Source of the DNA: Arthrobacter sp. MYb229
GTDB taxonomy: Bacteria > Actinomycetota > Actinomycetes > Actinomycetales > Micrococcaceae
DNA: 64,000 nucleotides
Direction of reading: 5' to 3'
Assembly: GCF_002975405.1 (NCBI RefSeq)
Contig: NZ_PCPS01000001.1
Coordinates: 62,001 to 126,000 of the forward strand
The notes under the pieces: generated by a model
What the model was told of the DNA's origin: nothing
Database searches by the model: none
Seen by the model: the letters and a program-made list of their open reading frames with translations, nothing else
In this document: positions 9,876 through 19,323 of the stretch, in pieces
Layout: each line of letters begins with the position of its first letter
Numbering within the stretch: position 1 is the first letter of the stretch
Position numbers and translations under genes: made by a program

Positions 9876-10321
9876 GCGTGAATATTACCTTCCTGGTGAT
9901 TACCGGCGTGCTGCTGGCCGCCGGATTCTATCTGGTACTGGAACGTACCCTGACCCGCGTGCTGCTTGGCATCATGCTCTTGGGCAACGGGGTGAACCTG
10001 CTGATCCTGACCAGCGGCGGACGCCGCGGGGTGGCGCCGCTGTTCGATTCGAGCATTGCCCCGGAGGAGTACTCCGATCCGTTGCCGCAGGCCTTGATCC
10101 TCACCGCCATCGTGATCACCTTCGCGGTGACCGCGTTCCTGCTCGCGATGATCTATCGTTCCTGGGCGCTGACCAGCGCCGATGTGGTTGCCGACGATAC
10201 CGAGGATATTAAGGTTTCGCAGTCCACCGCATATGACGAAGAAGAAGATTCGCCGGTAGCCGAGGACACGACAGAATTCGTCGATGAAGAAGGCCGACCG
10301 ATTAGAGAAGGGGAAGAGTAA
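9872..10321 (+). CDS. mrpC: Mrp antiporter subunit C
   Basis: 149 residues. NuoK-like membrane subunit with three transmembrane segments: residues ~5-20, TLTRVLLGIMLLGNGVNLLI, and ALILTAIVITFAVTAFLLAM. The start ATG overlaps the mrpA stop (ATGA). A soluble acidic C-terminal tail of ~45 residues follows the last helix. It is part of the heteromeric antiporter that exchanges Na+ for H+ for pH and salt tolerance. Confidence 0.93.
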   Translation: MSVNITFLVITGVLLAAGFYLVLERTLTRVLLGIMLLGNGVNLLILTSGGRRGVAPLFDSSIAPEEYSDPLPQALILTAIVITFAVTAFLLAMIYRSWALTSADVVADDTEDIKVSQSTAYDEEEDSPVAEDTTEFVDEEGRPIREGEE

Positions 10322-10323
10322 CC

Positions 10324-11928
10324 ATGGAATTTCTCGAACTCTCCCCGCTGGCTGTGCTGCTGCCGATATTCGGTGCCGGCGCAGCGTTCCTGGCGCGCCG
10401 CCGCCTCCGTGTCCAGCGGCTGATCACGATCGGCATCCTCTGCCTGACGCTGGTCCTCGAAGCCGGCATGGTGGCAGCGGTGTGGGGCGGCGAAAGCTAT
10501 GCCATCCATATTGGCGGCTGGGACTCGCCGTTCGGCATTGCGCTGATGGTCGACGGCTTCAGCTCCTTCATGCTGCTGATTTCGACCGTGGTGTCCCTCG
10601 CGGTGCTGTTCTACGCGACCAGCCAGGGCCTGGCCGATGGGGACGAACCGGGGCCGGTATCGGTCTTCCACCCGGCCTACCTGATTCTGCTCGCCGGCGT
10701 GTCCAACGCCTTCCTCGCCGCGGATCTATTCAACCTGTATGTCGGCTTCGAAATCCTGCTGACCGCCAGCTACGTGCTGCTGACCCTCGGCGGTACCGCC
10801 GAACGCATCCGCGCCGGAACCACCTATGTGGTGGTTTCGGTGGTGTCCTCGGTGATCTTCCTGATGGCGATCGCAATGATCTATGCCGCCACAGGTACCG
10901 TGAACATGGCAGACCTGGCGGTGAAGCTGCCCGAACTGGACCAAGGCCCGCACCTGATCCTGCACGTGCTGCTGCTTATTGCCTTCGGCATCAAGGCCGC
11001 CGTTTTCCCGCTCTCGCTCTGGCTTCCGGACTCCTATCCAACGGCTCCGGCCCCGGTCACCGCGGTATTCGCCGGGCTGCTGACCAAGGTCGGGGTGTAC
11101 GCGATCATCCGTACCGAAACGCTGTTGTTCCCCGGCGGGACGGTTAACGCCGCGCTGCTGGTGGTTGCGGCATTGACCATGGTCATCGGTATTCTCGGTG
11201 CGCTGGCCCAGACGGACCTCAAACGTATGCTTTCGTTCACGCTAACCAGCCACATCGGCTACCTGATCTTCGGTGTTGCCGTCGGCGGACCGCTGGCCAT
11301 CGCCGCCACCATCTACTACGTGGGCCACCACATCATCGTGCAGACCTCGCTATTCATGGTTGCCGGGCTCATCGAACGCCGAGCAGGCAGCGCGAACGTG
11401 ACCAAACTCGGCTCGCTGGCCAAGCTGTCTCCGATGCTTGCCGTGCTCTTCTTCATTCCGGCCATCAACCTCGGCGGCATCCCGCCCTTCTCCGGATTCC
11501 TCGGGAAGTTCGGGCTGTTGCATGCGGCGTCGTCCGAGGCAGACGCCTTGACTTGGGTGGTCATCGGCGCCGGGCTGCTGACCAGTTTGCTGACCCTGCT
11601 TGCGATTATTCGTGTGTGGGCGCGTATGTTCTGGCGCCGTGCGGCGGATGCCGAGGTGCCGAACGCGCAATTGATCGCAGAATCGACGCGGGTTCTGGAA
11701 CATGCCGCGGCAGGCGGCGCCGAGTCCCCGCATCTGGGCAGGAAGCTTGCCCGCGAGTTGGAATCCGAGTCCCTGCCTTGGGGGATGCGCTACGCGACCG
11801 GTTCGCTCGTTGCCGCAGGTATCGCGCTGACCATTTTCGCCGGGCCGATCTTCGCCTTCTGTGAACGCGTGGCGGCCGAATTGATTGCACGTGAACCATT
11901 CATCAACGCAGTACTACCGTTGAGTTAG
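10324..11928 (+). CDS. mrpD: Mrp antiporter subunit D
   Basis: 534 residues, NuoM/NuoN-like with about 14 transmembrane segments. FNLYVGFEILLTASYVLLTL holds the conserved Glu near 137, and FGIKAAVFPLSLWLPDSYP the conserved Lys near 220; both belong to the proton path in the family. GAAGAG lies before ATG 10324, two bases after the mrpC stop. About 55 residues near 440-495 form a soluble loop before the last helix. Confidence 0.95.
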   Translation: MEFLELSPLAVLLPIFGAGAAFLARRRLRVQRLITIGILCLTLVLEAGMVAAVWGGESYAIHIGGWDSPFGIALMVDGFSSFMLLISTVVSLAVLFYATSQGLADGDEPGPVSVFHPAYLILLAGVSNAFLAADLFNLYVGFEILLTASYVLLTLGGTAERIRAGTTYVVVSVVSSVIFLMAIAMIYAATGTVNMADLAVKLPELDQGPHLILHVLLLIAFGIKAAVFPLSLWLPDSYPTAPAPVTAVFAGLLTKVGVYAIIRTETLLFPGGTVNAALLVVAALTMVIGILGALAQTDLKRMLSFTLTSHIGYLIFGVAVGGPLAIAATIYYVGHHIIVQTSLFMVAGLIERRAGSANVTKLGSLAKLSPMLAVLFFIPAINLGGIPPFSGFLGKFGLLHAASSEADALTWVVIGAGLLTSLLTLLAIIRVWARMFWRRAADAEVPNAQLIAESTRVLEHAAAGGAESPHLGRKLARELESESLPWGMRYATGSLVAAGIALTIFAGPIFAFCERVAAELIAREPFINAVLPLS

Positions 11929-11940
11929 GAGGAAAGGCGC

Positions 11941-12573
11941 ATGAAGGACAAGAACCTCAAACATCGTGACCAGCGCATCGATGATGCGCTGGATACCTCC
12001 GGTGTCCGTCACCGTGCCACCTTCAAGCAGGAGTGGCCGTTGCTCCTGCTGCTCATCTTCGTATGGGGTGCACTGTGGCAGGACTTCTCGGCCGGGAATC
12101 TATTGTTTGGCGCGATTATTTCGATCGTCATCGTGAATCTATTCCCGCTGCCGCCGGTGGTGCTTCCCGGACGAATAAACCTTTGGTATTGCCTGAAGCT
12201 CTTCGCGTGGTTCCTCGGTCAGGTATTCGTCGCCAGCGGCCATGTGGCGCGAGTTGCGATAGTACGCCGTAAGAAGGCACGCAGCGCGGTGATCGCAGTG
12301 CCGCTGCGCACCGAATCTGACTTGGTAGTGATGACCGTGGGCCATGTGCTGACCCTGATCCCAGGTTCCTTCGTGGTGGACGTGGACCGCAGCAGTTCCA
12401 CCTTGTACCTGCACTATCTCGATGTGAATAGCGATGCGGATGTGGAAAAGGCGCGAGCGAATATCCACGACATTGAACGCCGGTTGATCATGGCCATCGG
12501 AAGCCCCGATGAATACGAGGCGATCAAGAATGAATGCGGTCCGGATTTCTCCAGCAGGAAGCCCAAGAAATGA
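11941..12573 (+). CDS. mrpE: Mrp antiporter subunit E
   Basis: 210 residues. Two or three hydrophobic segments near residues 33-80 (LLLLLIFVWGALWQ, NLLFGAIISIVIVNLFPLPP, CLKLFAWFLGQVFVASG), followed by the MrpE cytosolic domain with HVLTLIPGSFVVDVD. The ~30-residue charged N-terminal extension is longer than usual for the family. AGGAGG at 11927-11932 overlaps the mrpD stop. Confidence 0.92.
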   Translation: MKDKNLKHRDQRIDDALDTSGVRHRATFKQEWPLLLLLIFVWGALWQDFSAGNLLFGAIISIVIVNLFPLPPVVLPGRINLWYCLKLFAWFLGQVFVASGHVARVAIVRRKKARSAVIAVPLRTESDLVVMTVGHVLTLIPGSFVVDVDRSSSTLYLHYLDVNSDADVEKARANIHDIERRLIMAIGSPDEYEAIKNECGPDFSSRKPKK

Positions 12574-12836
12574 TTGAAATAGCTGTATGGATTGGCGGAG
12601 TGATGTTGGCGCTGGCCTCTATCGCTTGCCTGTGGCGGGTTTTCAAGGGCCCCTCGATTCTTGACCGGGTGCTCGCTCTCGACGTCATGCTGTTGATCAT
12701 TTCCAGTGCGCTGTGCCTAGACATGGCGCTGAACCGGCACACCGATTACCTGCTGTTCACGGTGGTTGCCTGCACCTTGGGATTCATCGGCTCGGTTACC
12801 GTCTCGCGGTTCGTATCGGATCAGAGGAACGCCTAA
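12570..12836 (+). CDS. mrpF: Mrp antiporter subunit F
   Basis: 88 residues with three transmembrane helices and the family segment GPSILDRVLALDVM. The start ATG 12570 overlaps the mrpE stop (ATGA) and is preceded by AGGA at 12556-12559. The longer open frame from 12534 only runs inside mrpE. Confidence 0.92.
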   Translation: MIEIAVWIGGVMLALASIACLWRVFKGPSILDRVLALDVMLLIISSALCLDMALNRHTDYLLFTVVACTLGFIGSVTVSRFVSDQRNA

Positions 12837-13249
12837 TGGACACGTTCTTAGAAGCACTCGCTGCGCTCTTGCTGGTACTTGGTTCCCTGATGTCGCTGAT
12901 CGCCGGAATCGGTTTAATTACCTTCCCGGATCTGCTTTCACGCATGCACGCGGCCACCAAACCACAGGTATTGGGCTTCCTGCTGCTCTTCGCCGGACTC
13001 ATCATCCACTTGCGCAGCTGGGGACTGATCCCGGTCTTTGCTTTGGCCTGGGGATTGCAGCTGCTGACTGCCCCGGTATCGGCGCACATGATTGGCCGCG
13101 CCGGATATCGCACGAAGCACGTGGCGAAAGAAACCTTGCATGTTGATGAACTAAAACAGGTCATTAGCAATCATTCGCAGACGACCGGAACCACCGCAGC
13201 GGTGCCGCCAGCGAAACCTGCACAGAACGACGAGCCCGAGAGCACCTAG
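12836..13249 (+). CDS. mrpG: Mrp antiporter subunit G
   Basis: 137 residues with three helices. The MrpG signature GLITFPDLLSRMHAATKPQ lies near residues 25-43. The start shares one base with the mrpF stop (TAATG). The C-terminal ~40 residues are hydrophilic and end in a Pro/Ala/Glu-rich tail. It closes the operon order A(B)CDEFG. Confidence 0.93.
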   Translation: MDTFLEALAALLLVLGSLMSLIAGIGLITFPDLLSRMHAATKPQVLGFLLLFAGLIIHLRSWGLIPVFALAWGLQLLTAPVSAHMIGRAGYRTKHVAKETLHVDELKQVISNHSQTTGTTAAVPPAKPAQNDEPEST

Positions 13250-13261
13250 CTGCTGGTTAAA

Positions 13262-13299
13262 CTTTGGTGGGGCAGGCCAAATGGCCTGCCCCACCAAAG
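13262..13299. terminator. Bidirectional terminator after mrpG
   Basis: Stem CTTTGGTGGGGCAGGCC, loop AAAT and exact complement, between convergent stops of mrpG (13249) and the DUF4235 gene (13313). Confidence 0.85.
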
Positions 13300-13312
13300 G
13301 AATTCGGCAATG

Positions 13313-13564
13313 TTACTTGCTGAACTTCTTCATGGCCTTGTTGGTGCCGCGATCAGCCAGCACCTGGATAATCGATGCGACCACGGCGGAGAAAATGGCG
13401 AACCCCAAAGCCTGACGCATACTCGCTTCCGCGGCTGCTTCCTTGCCGTGACGTGGCGCGTCGTTTCCGGTGAAGCCTTTCCAGACCTTGTCGACCAGTC
13501 TGCTTCCAAGCATTCCCGCTCCCATTGAAATTCCAAGGGTAACAAGCTTCTGCACTGAGTTCAT
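13313..13564 (-). CDS. DUF4235 membrane protein
   Basis: 83 residues from MNSVQKLVTLGISMGAGMLG. One glycine-rich hydrophobic segment at the N terminus, the family-type VDKVWKGFTGNDAPRHG, and a second hydrophobic segment LGFAIFSAVVASIIQVLADR. Small two-helix actinobacterial membrane protein of unknown function. The start is placed at 13564 rather than 13642; an AGG-containing site lies just upstream. Confidence 0.8.
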   Translation of the reverse strand: MNSVQKLVTLGISMGAGMLGSRLVDKVWKGFTGNDAPRHGKEAAAEASMRQALGFAIFSAVVASIIQVLADRGTNKAMKKFSK

Positions 13565-13645
13565 GAGGACCTCGCATTCGCGTCGTAAGGTTTCGTTCTG
13601 TAGCCCAGCATACCTGCGGTATGGTGGTTGAGCAGTAATCATTCC

Positions 13646-13746
13646 GACAGGGGAGCGTCATGCCGTTCGCGGTGCAAGACGCTGAGAGTGCGATAGATCG
13701 CAGACCCTCGAACCTGCCCCGGCTAGTACCGGCGAAGGAAGTCGAG
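13646..13746 (+). promoter_or_regulatory. TPP (thiamine pyrophosphate) riboswitch
   Basis: The THI-box core is clear: GGGGAGC at the 5' side, GCTGAGAGTG at 13681-13690, GACCCTCGAACCTG around 13703-13716, and GGCTAGTACCGGCGAAGGAAG at the 3' side. It lies about 80 bases upstream of the ykoE ribosome-binding site, so it should shut off the transporter operon when thiamine pyrophosphate is plentiful. Confidence 0.95.
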
Positions 13747-13828
13747 CATCTCGGATGCGGATCATGGCGCGCGATTAAACGCCCACCGGTCCGTGCATCT
13801 CCCCTCCTTACATAGGAGGACAAACCTT

Positions 13829-14446
13829 ATGAACGTTGCACCAGCAACTAACCGTGCCAGCTGGCGCGTGGTCGACATCGTTGTGGCCTCGGTAATCGCG
13901 GTCGCCTCGGGCGTTATCTTTTGGGCTTGGAACGCCGGATACGGATTGGTCAGCCTTGCTTTCGTGGCTTTCCCACCGGCAAGCGCCTTCGTATCTGGCA
14001 TGTGGCTTTTTCCCGCGGTGCTCGGTGCGTTGATTATCCGGAAACCCGGTGCCGCGCTGTATTGCGAGATCCTCGCCGCCGTCATCTCAGCCTTGCTAGG
14101 TTCCCAATGGGGATTAGCGGTGCTGTTCTCCGGCCTGATCCAGGGGCTCGGAGCCGAGGTGGTCTTTGCCGCAGTGAGGTACCGCCGGTGGAACCTGCCG
14201 GTGGCACTGCTTGCGGGATTCATGTCGGGAATTTTCGGCGGAATCGGCGAAGCCTACCTGCTGGGTTACTTCGCTGAGTACACCGAGGCGATGAAGCTGT
14301 TCCACGTAGTTGCCATGGGCATTTCCGGCCTAGTTATTGCCGGACTTCTCTCGTGGTTGGCAACCCGTGCTCTGGCGAAGACCGGTGCCCTGGGAGCATT
14401 GGCTAGCCGTTCGGCACACCTTGAAGGTTCGCTGCGCAGTGCCTGA
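13829..14446 (+). CDS. ykoE: ECF transporter S component YkoE (thiamine precursor)
   Basis: 205 residues with six hydrophobic segments. Membrane substrate-binding subunit of an energy-coupling-factor importer. The FAFPPASAFVSGMWLFPAVL-type region (residues ~47-70) and FSGLIQGLGAEVVFA are typical of YkoE, which is thought to take up hydroxymethylpyrimidine or thiamine. AGGAGGA at 13814-13820 sits eight bases before ATG 13829. The upstream TPP riboswitch and the downstream ABC gene support the substrate class. Confidence 0.92.
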   Translation: MNVAPATNRASWRVVDIVVASVIAVASGVIFWAWNAGYGLVSLAFVAFPPASAFVSGMWLFPAVLGALIIRKPGAALYCEILAAVISALLGSQWGLAVLFSGLIQGLGAEVVFAAVRYRRWNLPVALLAGFMSGIFGGIGEAYLLGYFAEYTEAMKLFHVVAMGISGLVIAGLLSWLATRALAKTGALGALASRSAHLEGSLRSA

Positions 14447-16784
14447 ATTGAGTTCTTCGACTACCGAAGCCACCCCCGGGCACCTCGGCGGTGGCGGCTT
14501 TGAGATCACGGCCGACAACTTTGGCTGGCACCATGCCGAACGTCCATTGCCGGCGCTTAGCGGACTGGACCTGCATATTCCCGCCGGGCAGAAGGTCCTG
14601 CTGCTAGGCCCATCTGGCGCCGGTAAATCAACGCTCTTGCACGCCTTGGCTGGAGTTCTGGAGATCGACGAACGGCAGCAGGCCACTGGCAAACTGCAGA
14701 TTCAGCGACGGGATGCCTTTGCCCGCAGCTTCCCGGTCGGGTTGATGCAGCAAGACCCCGAAACACAGATCGTGCAGAGCCGGGTCGGCGACGATGTCGC
14801 CTTCGGGGCGGAGAATCTTGGAATGGCTCCGGAACTGATCCGCGCGCGAATCCCCGAGGTGCTTCGCGCGGTAGGACTTGGGAATCTGGATTTGTCGCAC
14901 CGCACCCAGGAACTCTCCGGTGGCCAGAAGCAGCGGCTGGCCTTGGCCGGGATTCTTGCTATGGGCCCCGGTCTGATGCTCCTGGACGAACCCACCGCAA
15001 ACATTGACCCGTCGGGGATCGCGCCGCTGCGTGATGCGGTGATTGCCGCCGCCAATGCCACCGGTGCGACACTGCTTGTGGTGGAACATCGCTTGCAGGC
15101 CTGGGCAGAACACGTAGACCGCGTACTCGTCCTTGCCCCTGGCGGAGGGATCGCCCATGACCTCGAGCCGCGGGCGCTCTTTGAGAATGAAAAGATTCGC
15201 CGTGAATTAGCCAGGGCGGGCATTTGGATTCCCGGCTACGTTCCGCACACCGAACCTCTTCACTCACGCGAGGGAGCGGAACTGCTCGCGGCGGTGAACC
15301 TGCGCGCGGCGCGCCATCCGCAGGCGGTGCGCACGGCCGAAATCAACTTGCGGCTGCGCGCCGGCCAAGCGTTGGTAATTCGCGGGGAAAATGGTGCAGG
15401 GAAATCCACCTTGGCGCTGACCTTAGGCGGATTGCTCGAGCCGGCTACGGGCAGTGTCGAAGCAAGCAGCGACCTGGCCGATGGGTTGAGTCCGCAACCC
15501 TTCAGCTGGCGGGCAGGGGCATTGGTTGCACGGATCGGGTCGGTATTCCAGGAACCGGAACATCAATTCGTCACGCAAAGCGTCCGCGAAGAATTGGCAT
15601 TCGCACCTACCCGAGCACGCCAGGCCGGGGTGGAGAACGAGAAGTACGCTCCAGCGCAGATTGCTCTGCGGGTGGAGGAACTGCTGGACCGCTTGGGGCT
15701 TGCCCATCTGGGCGAGGCCAACCCGTTCACGCTCTCCGGTGGCGAGAAACGCCGACTTTCGGTAGCGACGGTGCTGGCCGCCTCACCAGATGTATTGATC
15801 TTGGACGAACCGACCTTCGGGCAAGATGCCAATACGTGGCTGGAACTGGCAAACATCCTGATCGAGGCGCTCGAATCGGGGATAACCGTGGTCGCGGTGA
15901 CCCACGATGAAGATTTCGCTCACGCGCTCAACGCGGCGCAGATCGTAATGACTCGCGAGGAGCCGGATGCCAAGCCGGCAGCGGTACGCCAAGGCCCGAT
16001 GCTCGACGCGCCCTTGGGGGATAGCTGGCTGGCAAAAATCAATCCGTTGGCCAAGCTGGGTGCGATCGCTGCGGCAACCTTGCCGTTGATCTCGACCATC
16101 GACTGGGTCTCTGCCTGCGTGGTCATCCTTGCTACGCTCTTTGCCTTGCCGCTGGCGGGCTTGCGTTTGGGCACGTTTATGCGCCGCGGCTGGCCGCTTA
16201 TTGTTGCCGGGGCCCTCGCCGCCTGGGGAATTGCCTTGGTAGGTGAAGACTCCGGCGAAACGCTGCTAAGCCTGGGGATACTCAGCATTACCGAAGGATC
16301 GGTGAGCGCCGGAGTAGCTACCGGATTGCGTACCCTGGCGCTCGCGGTGCCCACGGTGCTCTTGCTCAGTTCAACGAACCCCAGCGACCTCGGCGGCGCC
16401 TTGGCGCAACAGCTCAAGGTTCCGCACCGCTTCGTCTTGGGAGCCCTGGCCGGGATGCGGTTGCTGGGCTTGCTGGTGGAGGAATTCACCACCCTGACGC
16501 TGGCCCGCCGCGCGCGAGGAGTCGGCGACCTTCGCTCACCGACCCAACGGGTGAAGGCGAAGCTCGGGCAGGTGCTCGCGCTGTTGGTGCAGGCATTGCG
16601 CCGTGCCGGAAGGCTTGCGGTGACCATGGAAGCCAAGGGCTTTGGCACGGGAACACGTACCTGGGTGCGCTCGGTGTCCTTCACCTGGCGTGACGGCGCG
16701 GTGTTGGCAACGGGTGTGCTATTGGGTACCGTGGCCATCGGTGCCGCCTTGTGGGCGGGCACCTTCAACCTGGTCTGGAGTTAG
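14439..16784 (+). CDS. Fused ECF transporter: two ATPases plus T component (YkoD-YkoC)
   Basis: 781 residues. First ATPase: Walker A GPSGAGKST near residue 54, LSGGQKQRLALAGI near 160, LLDEPTANID. Second ATPase: GENGAGKST near 318, LSGGEKRRLSVATVLA near 432, ILDEPTFGQD. From ~530 a membrane part begins (INPLAKLGAIAAATLPLIS) with the EcfT coupling segments ARRARG and MEAKGF; the second has Lys where Arg is usual. In Bacillus these are separate YkoD and YkoC. Start taken as GTG 14439, overlapping ykoE by eight bases, with GAAGG at 14423-14427; TTG 14448 is an alternative. With YkoE it forms a complete importer in two polypeptides. Confidence 0.88.
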   Translation: MPELSSSTTEATPGHLGGGGFEITADNFGWHHAERPLPALSGLDLHIPAGQKVLLLGPSGAGKSTLLHALAGVLEIDERQQATGKLQIQRRDAFARSFPVGLMQQDPETQIVQSRVGDDVAFGAENLGMAPELIRARIPEVLRAVGLGNLDLSHRTQELSGGQKQRLALAGILAMGPGLMLLDEPTANIDPSGIAPLRDAVIAAANATGATLLVVEHRLQAWAEHVDRVLVLAPGGGIAHDLEPRALFENEKIRRELARAGIWIPGYVPHTEPLHSREGAELLAAVNLRAARHPQAVRTAEINLRLRAGQALVIRGENGAGKSTLALTLGGLLEPATGSVEASSDLADGLSPQPFSWRAGALVARIGSVFQEPEHQFVTQSVREELAFAPTRARQAGVENEKYAPAQIALRVEELLDRLGLAHLGEANPFTLSGGEKRRLSVATVLAASPDVLILDEPTFGQDANTWLELANILIEALESGITVVAVTHDEDFAHALNAAQIVMTREEPDAKPAAVRQGPMLDAPLGDSWLAKINPLAKLGAIAAATLPLISTIDWVSACVVILATLFALPLAGLRLGTFMRRGWPLIVAGALAAWGIALVGEDSGETLLSLGILSITEGSVSAGVATGLRTLALAVPTVLLLSSTNPSDLGGALAQQLKVPHRFVLGALAGMRLLGLLVEEFTTLTLARRARGVGDLRSPTQRVKAKLGQVLALLVQALRRAGRLAVTMEAKGFGTGTRTWVRSVSFTWRDGAVLATGVLLGTVAIGAALWAGTFNLVWS

Positions 16785-17656
16785 CGGACCGAAGCGCTGA
16801 GCTCGCTGAGCTCCGCATGGAGCTCGGCGTCTAGGCGTAGCGGTTTCGCATCAAGGGTGTGGACCGCAGTGAGCAGCCGTACCGAAGAAACCAGCCAGAC
16901 CCCATCGGCCTGATAGAGGTCCTCCGGTCGGAGCGGACCGTAGCCCAGCTCCCAACCGTACTGTTCCGCCGCGTCGAAGATCGCGCTTTGGGTAGTGCCG
17001 GGCAGGATGCCAGTTTCAAGCATCGGGGTGATCAGCCGTTTGGTGTCTCCATCGCGTTGGGCAATGAGCACGGTGGAAGTTGGGCCCTCCAAGACCACAC
17101 CGTCCGAGGAGGTGAAGATGACGTCCTGGGCTCCGTGCTTGTGCGCGAAACGCAAGGCCGCCATATTCACCGCATAGGACAAGGTTTTGGCGCCCATCAG
17201 AAGCCAGGGGGCCCGCTCGGCAAGCTTCGAATCGTAGCCGCGGTCCAGTAGCAGAACGTCGATTCCGGTCTCGCGCTGGTCTTTGCCCAACTGCGGGGCG
17301 GGGGCCACGGTTACCCAGCACAGCGCCTGCTCGGCGTCGGAATCAGCGCGCGAAACCACGAGTTTGACCACTGCTTCTTCGGCGCCGCCATCGGCGTCAA
17401 AGTCAGCCACGGCGGTATCGATGGCCGCGCGCCAACGGTGCTCGTCGGGGATGACAAGATCGCAGGCCTCGGCGGAAATAGCCAGACGGGCCAGATGCGC
17501 TTCCATTTTGCGTACGGCCTGGTTGGTGTACAGCATCGACTCGAACACGCCATCGCCTCGAGTCACGCCTTGGGCGGTTACTGGAAGTTGTGGTGCGTTA
17601 ATGTCTGCCAAGCGCCCGGCAGGATACGCCGGATCAAGGAATACGAGTGAGCTCAT
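16781..17656 (-). CDS. pabC: Aminotransferase class IV, probably 4-amino-4-deoxychorismate lyase
   Basis: 291 residues. Fold-type IV PLP enzyme: TRGDGVFESM (32-41), PLP lysine in LLMGAKTLSYAVNMAAL (K157), VLEGPTSTVLI and ETGILPGTTQSAI. Lyase rather than branched-chain or D-amino-acid aminotransferase is inferred from GDGVFES and from a PabB gene 1.7 kb away on the same strand; the sequence alone does not exclude the alternatives. The stop overlaps the convergent transporter stop by four bases. No Shine-Dalgarno is seen before the start. Confidence 0.8.
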   Translation of the reverse strand: MSSLVFLDPAYPAGRLADINAPQLPVTAQGVTRGDGVFESMLYTNQAVRKMEAHLARLAISAEACDLVIPDEHRWRAAIDTAVADFDADGGAEEAVVKLVVSRADSDAEQALCWVTVAPAPQLGKDQRETGIDVLLLDRGYDSKLAERAPWLLMGAKTLSYAVNMAALRFAHKHGAQDVIFTSSDGVVLEGPTSTVLIAQRDGDTKRLITPMLETGILPGTTQSAIFDAAEQYGWELGYGPLRPEDLYQADGVWLVSSVRLLTAVHTLDAKPLRLDAELHAELSELSASVR

Positions 17657-17816
17657 AGTTAAAGATTATCGAAACTTTGCCGCACTACGCACCAATGAGG
17701 GCTTCAAGCACGCACAAGTCGCCACGGATTGGATAGTCTAAGTCAAGGAGTTTGGCGCGCTGACTGCGTCAAAGACGCTAAATTCGTAAATGAAAAAGAG
17801 AGCGGAGCGTGTTTAG

Positions 17817-19313
17817 ATGTTGCCTAGCGGCGAACTGTTGCTTCAGATTGGTGCCGTCCTGTGGCCAATTGCCGTAGCAATTGACATCATTGTGCGCTTC
17901 GTGATGATTGGCATCGTCCCCGGAAACCGCCGTCCAACCACCGCCATGGCCTGGCTATTGGCGATCTATTTCATTCCCGTGGCAGGCCTGGCCGCCTACC
18001 TGCTTTTTGCGAATCCGAGGCTTTCGCGGCGTCGTTTGGAGAAGCAACGCCGCGCCAATGAAAGCATCACGAACGCCACCTCCCACATGCAGCTTCCCGA
18101 AGAATTCCACTCCACCGAAGAATGGGTGGAGTCTGCGGTCGTCCTCAATCGCAAGCTTGGGGCGTTCCCGCTTGACGGAGGAAACAAAATTGAGGTGCTT
18201 TCCAATTACAAGGCATCCCTGGAATCCATGCGCCAGGCCATCGAGCAGGCGCAACGCTACGTGCACATCCAGTTCTACATCATGGGCGATGATGAAGAAT
18301 ATGTTGGCCCGGTCCTCGACGCATTGGAGGCCGCCGCACGCCGCGGGGTGAACGTCCGCCTGCTCTTCGACCACCTAGGCACCTTGCGCGTGACCGGCTA
18401 CCGGGATTTGAAGAAGCGGCTGCGCAAATCGGACATCGAATGGCGCGCGATGCTGCCCATCGACCCGATTGGCCGGCGCTGGCGACGCCCGGATCTGCGC
18501 AACCACCGCAAGATCCTCGTCGTGGACGGTGCGGTAGCGTTCACCGGCAGCCAGAACCTGATCGAACCGGGCTACAAGCGCGAGTCAGCCCATGCCCTAG
18601 GCCGCGAATGGGTCGAGATGATGCTGCGCGTCGAGGGTCCATTGGTGCGTAGCCTGGACGTCACCTTTGCGACCGATTGGTGGCAGGAAGATGACACTAC
18701 CGATGTCTTGTCGGATTTGACCGAAGCCTCGCACCCGCTGTCGCAGGCAGATCAACCCGGAGCAACACTCGCCCAGGTATTGCCGAGTGGACCGGGCTAC
18801 GAATCCGAAAATAACTTGCGGCTATTCAATACCCTGATGTACTCGGCCACCGAACGGCTGAAAATCACCAGCCCGTATTTCGTCCCCGATGATTCGCTGC
18901 TCTATGCCATCACCACCGCCGCGCAACGCGGCGTGGAGGTCGAGCTTTTCGTCTGCGAAAAAGGAGACCAGTTCCTGGTGCATCACGCGCAACAGTCCTA
19001 TTATCAGCAGCTGCTGCAAGCTGGCGTGAGAATCTACCGCTACCCGGCCCCGAAGGTCCTGCACACGAAGTGTTTCACCGCCGATAACGATGTTGCCGTG
19101 GTCGGCTCTTCGAATATGGATATGCGGTCGTTCAGCTTGAATATGGAGATTTCGGTGATGATGCTCGGCCCGGAGATTGTCGACGCGGTGAACAAGGTGC
19201 AAGATCACTACCGCGAAATATCTTCGGAGCTGACCTTGAGCGAGTGGCGCCGCCGTCCACGCTTGCAGCGCTGGATCGACAACGTCTGCCGGCTGACCGC
19301 TACGCTGCAGTAA
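17817..19313 (+). CDS. cls: Cardiolipin synthase (phospholipase D family)
   Basis: 498 residues. Two N-terminal helices (residues ~8-30 and 38-62), then the PLD-like region with two HKD motifs: HRKILVVDGAVAFTGSQN at H230 and HTKCFTADNDVAVVGSSN at H416. It condenses two phosphatidylglycerols, or uses CDP-diacylglycerol, to make cardiolipin at the membrane. GGAG at 17804-17807 is nine bases upstream of ATG 17817. It is transcribed against its pab neighbours on both sides. Confidence 0.93.
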   Translation: MLPSGELLLQIGAVLWPIAVAIDIIVRFVMIGIVPGNRRPTTAMAWLLAIYFIPVAGLAAYLLFANPRLSRRRLEKQRRANESITNATSHMQLPEEFHSTEEWVESAVVLNRKLGAFPLDGGNKIEVLSNYKASLESMRQAIEQAQRYVHIQFYIMGDDEEYVGPVLDALEAAARRGVNVRLLFDHLGTLRVTGYRDLKKRLRKSDIEWRAMLPIDPIGRRWRRPDLRNHRKILVVDGAVAFTGSQNLIEPGYKRESAHALGREWVEMMLRVEGPLVRSLDVTFATDWWQEDDTTDVLSDLTEASHPLSQADQPGATLAQVLPSGPGYESENNLRLFNTLMYSATERLKITSPYFVPDDSLLYAITTAAQRGVEVELFVCEKGDQFLVHHAQQSYYQQLLQAGVRIYRYPAPKVLHTKCFTADNDVAVVGSSNMDMRSFSLNMEISVMMLGPEIVDAVNKVQDHYREISSELTLSEWRRRPRLQRWIDNVCRLTATLQ

Positions 19314-19323
19314 TCCACGGGGC

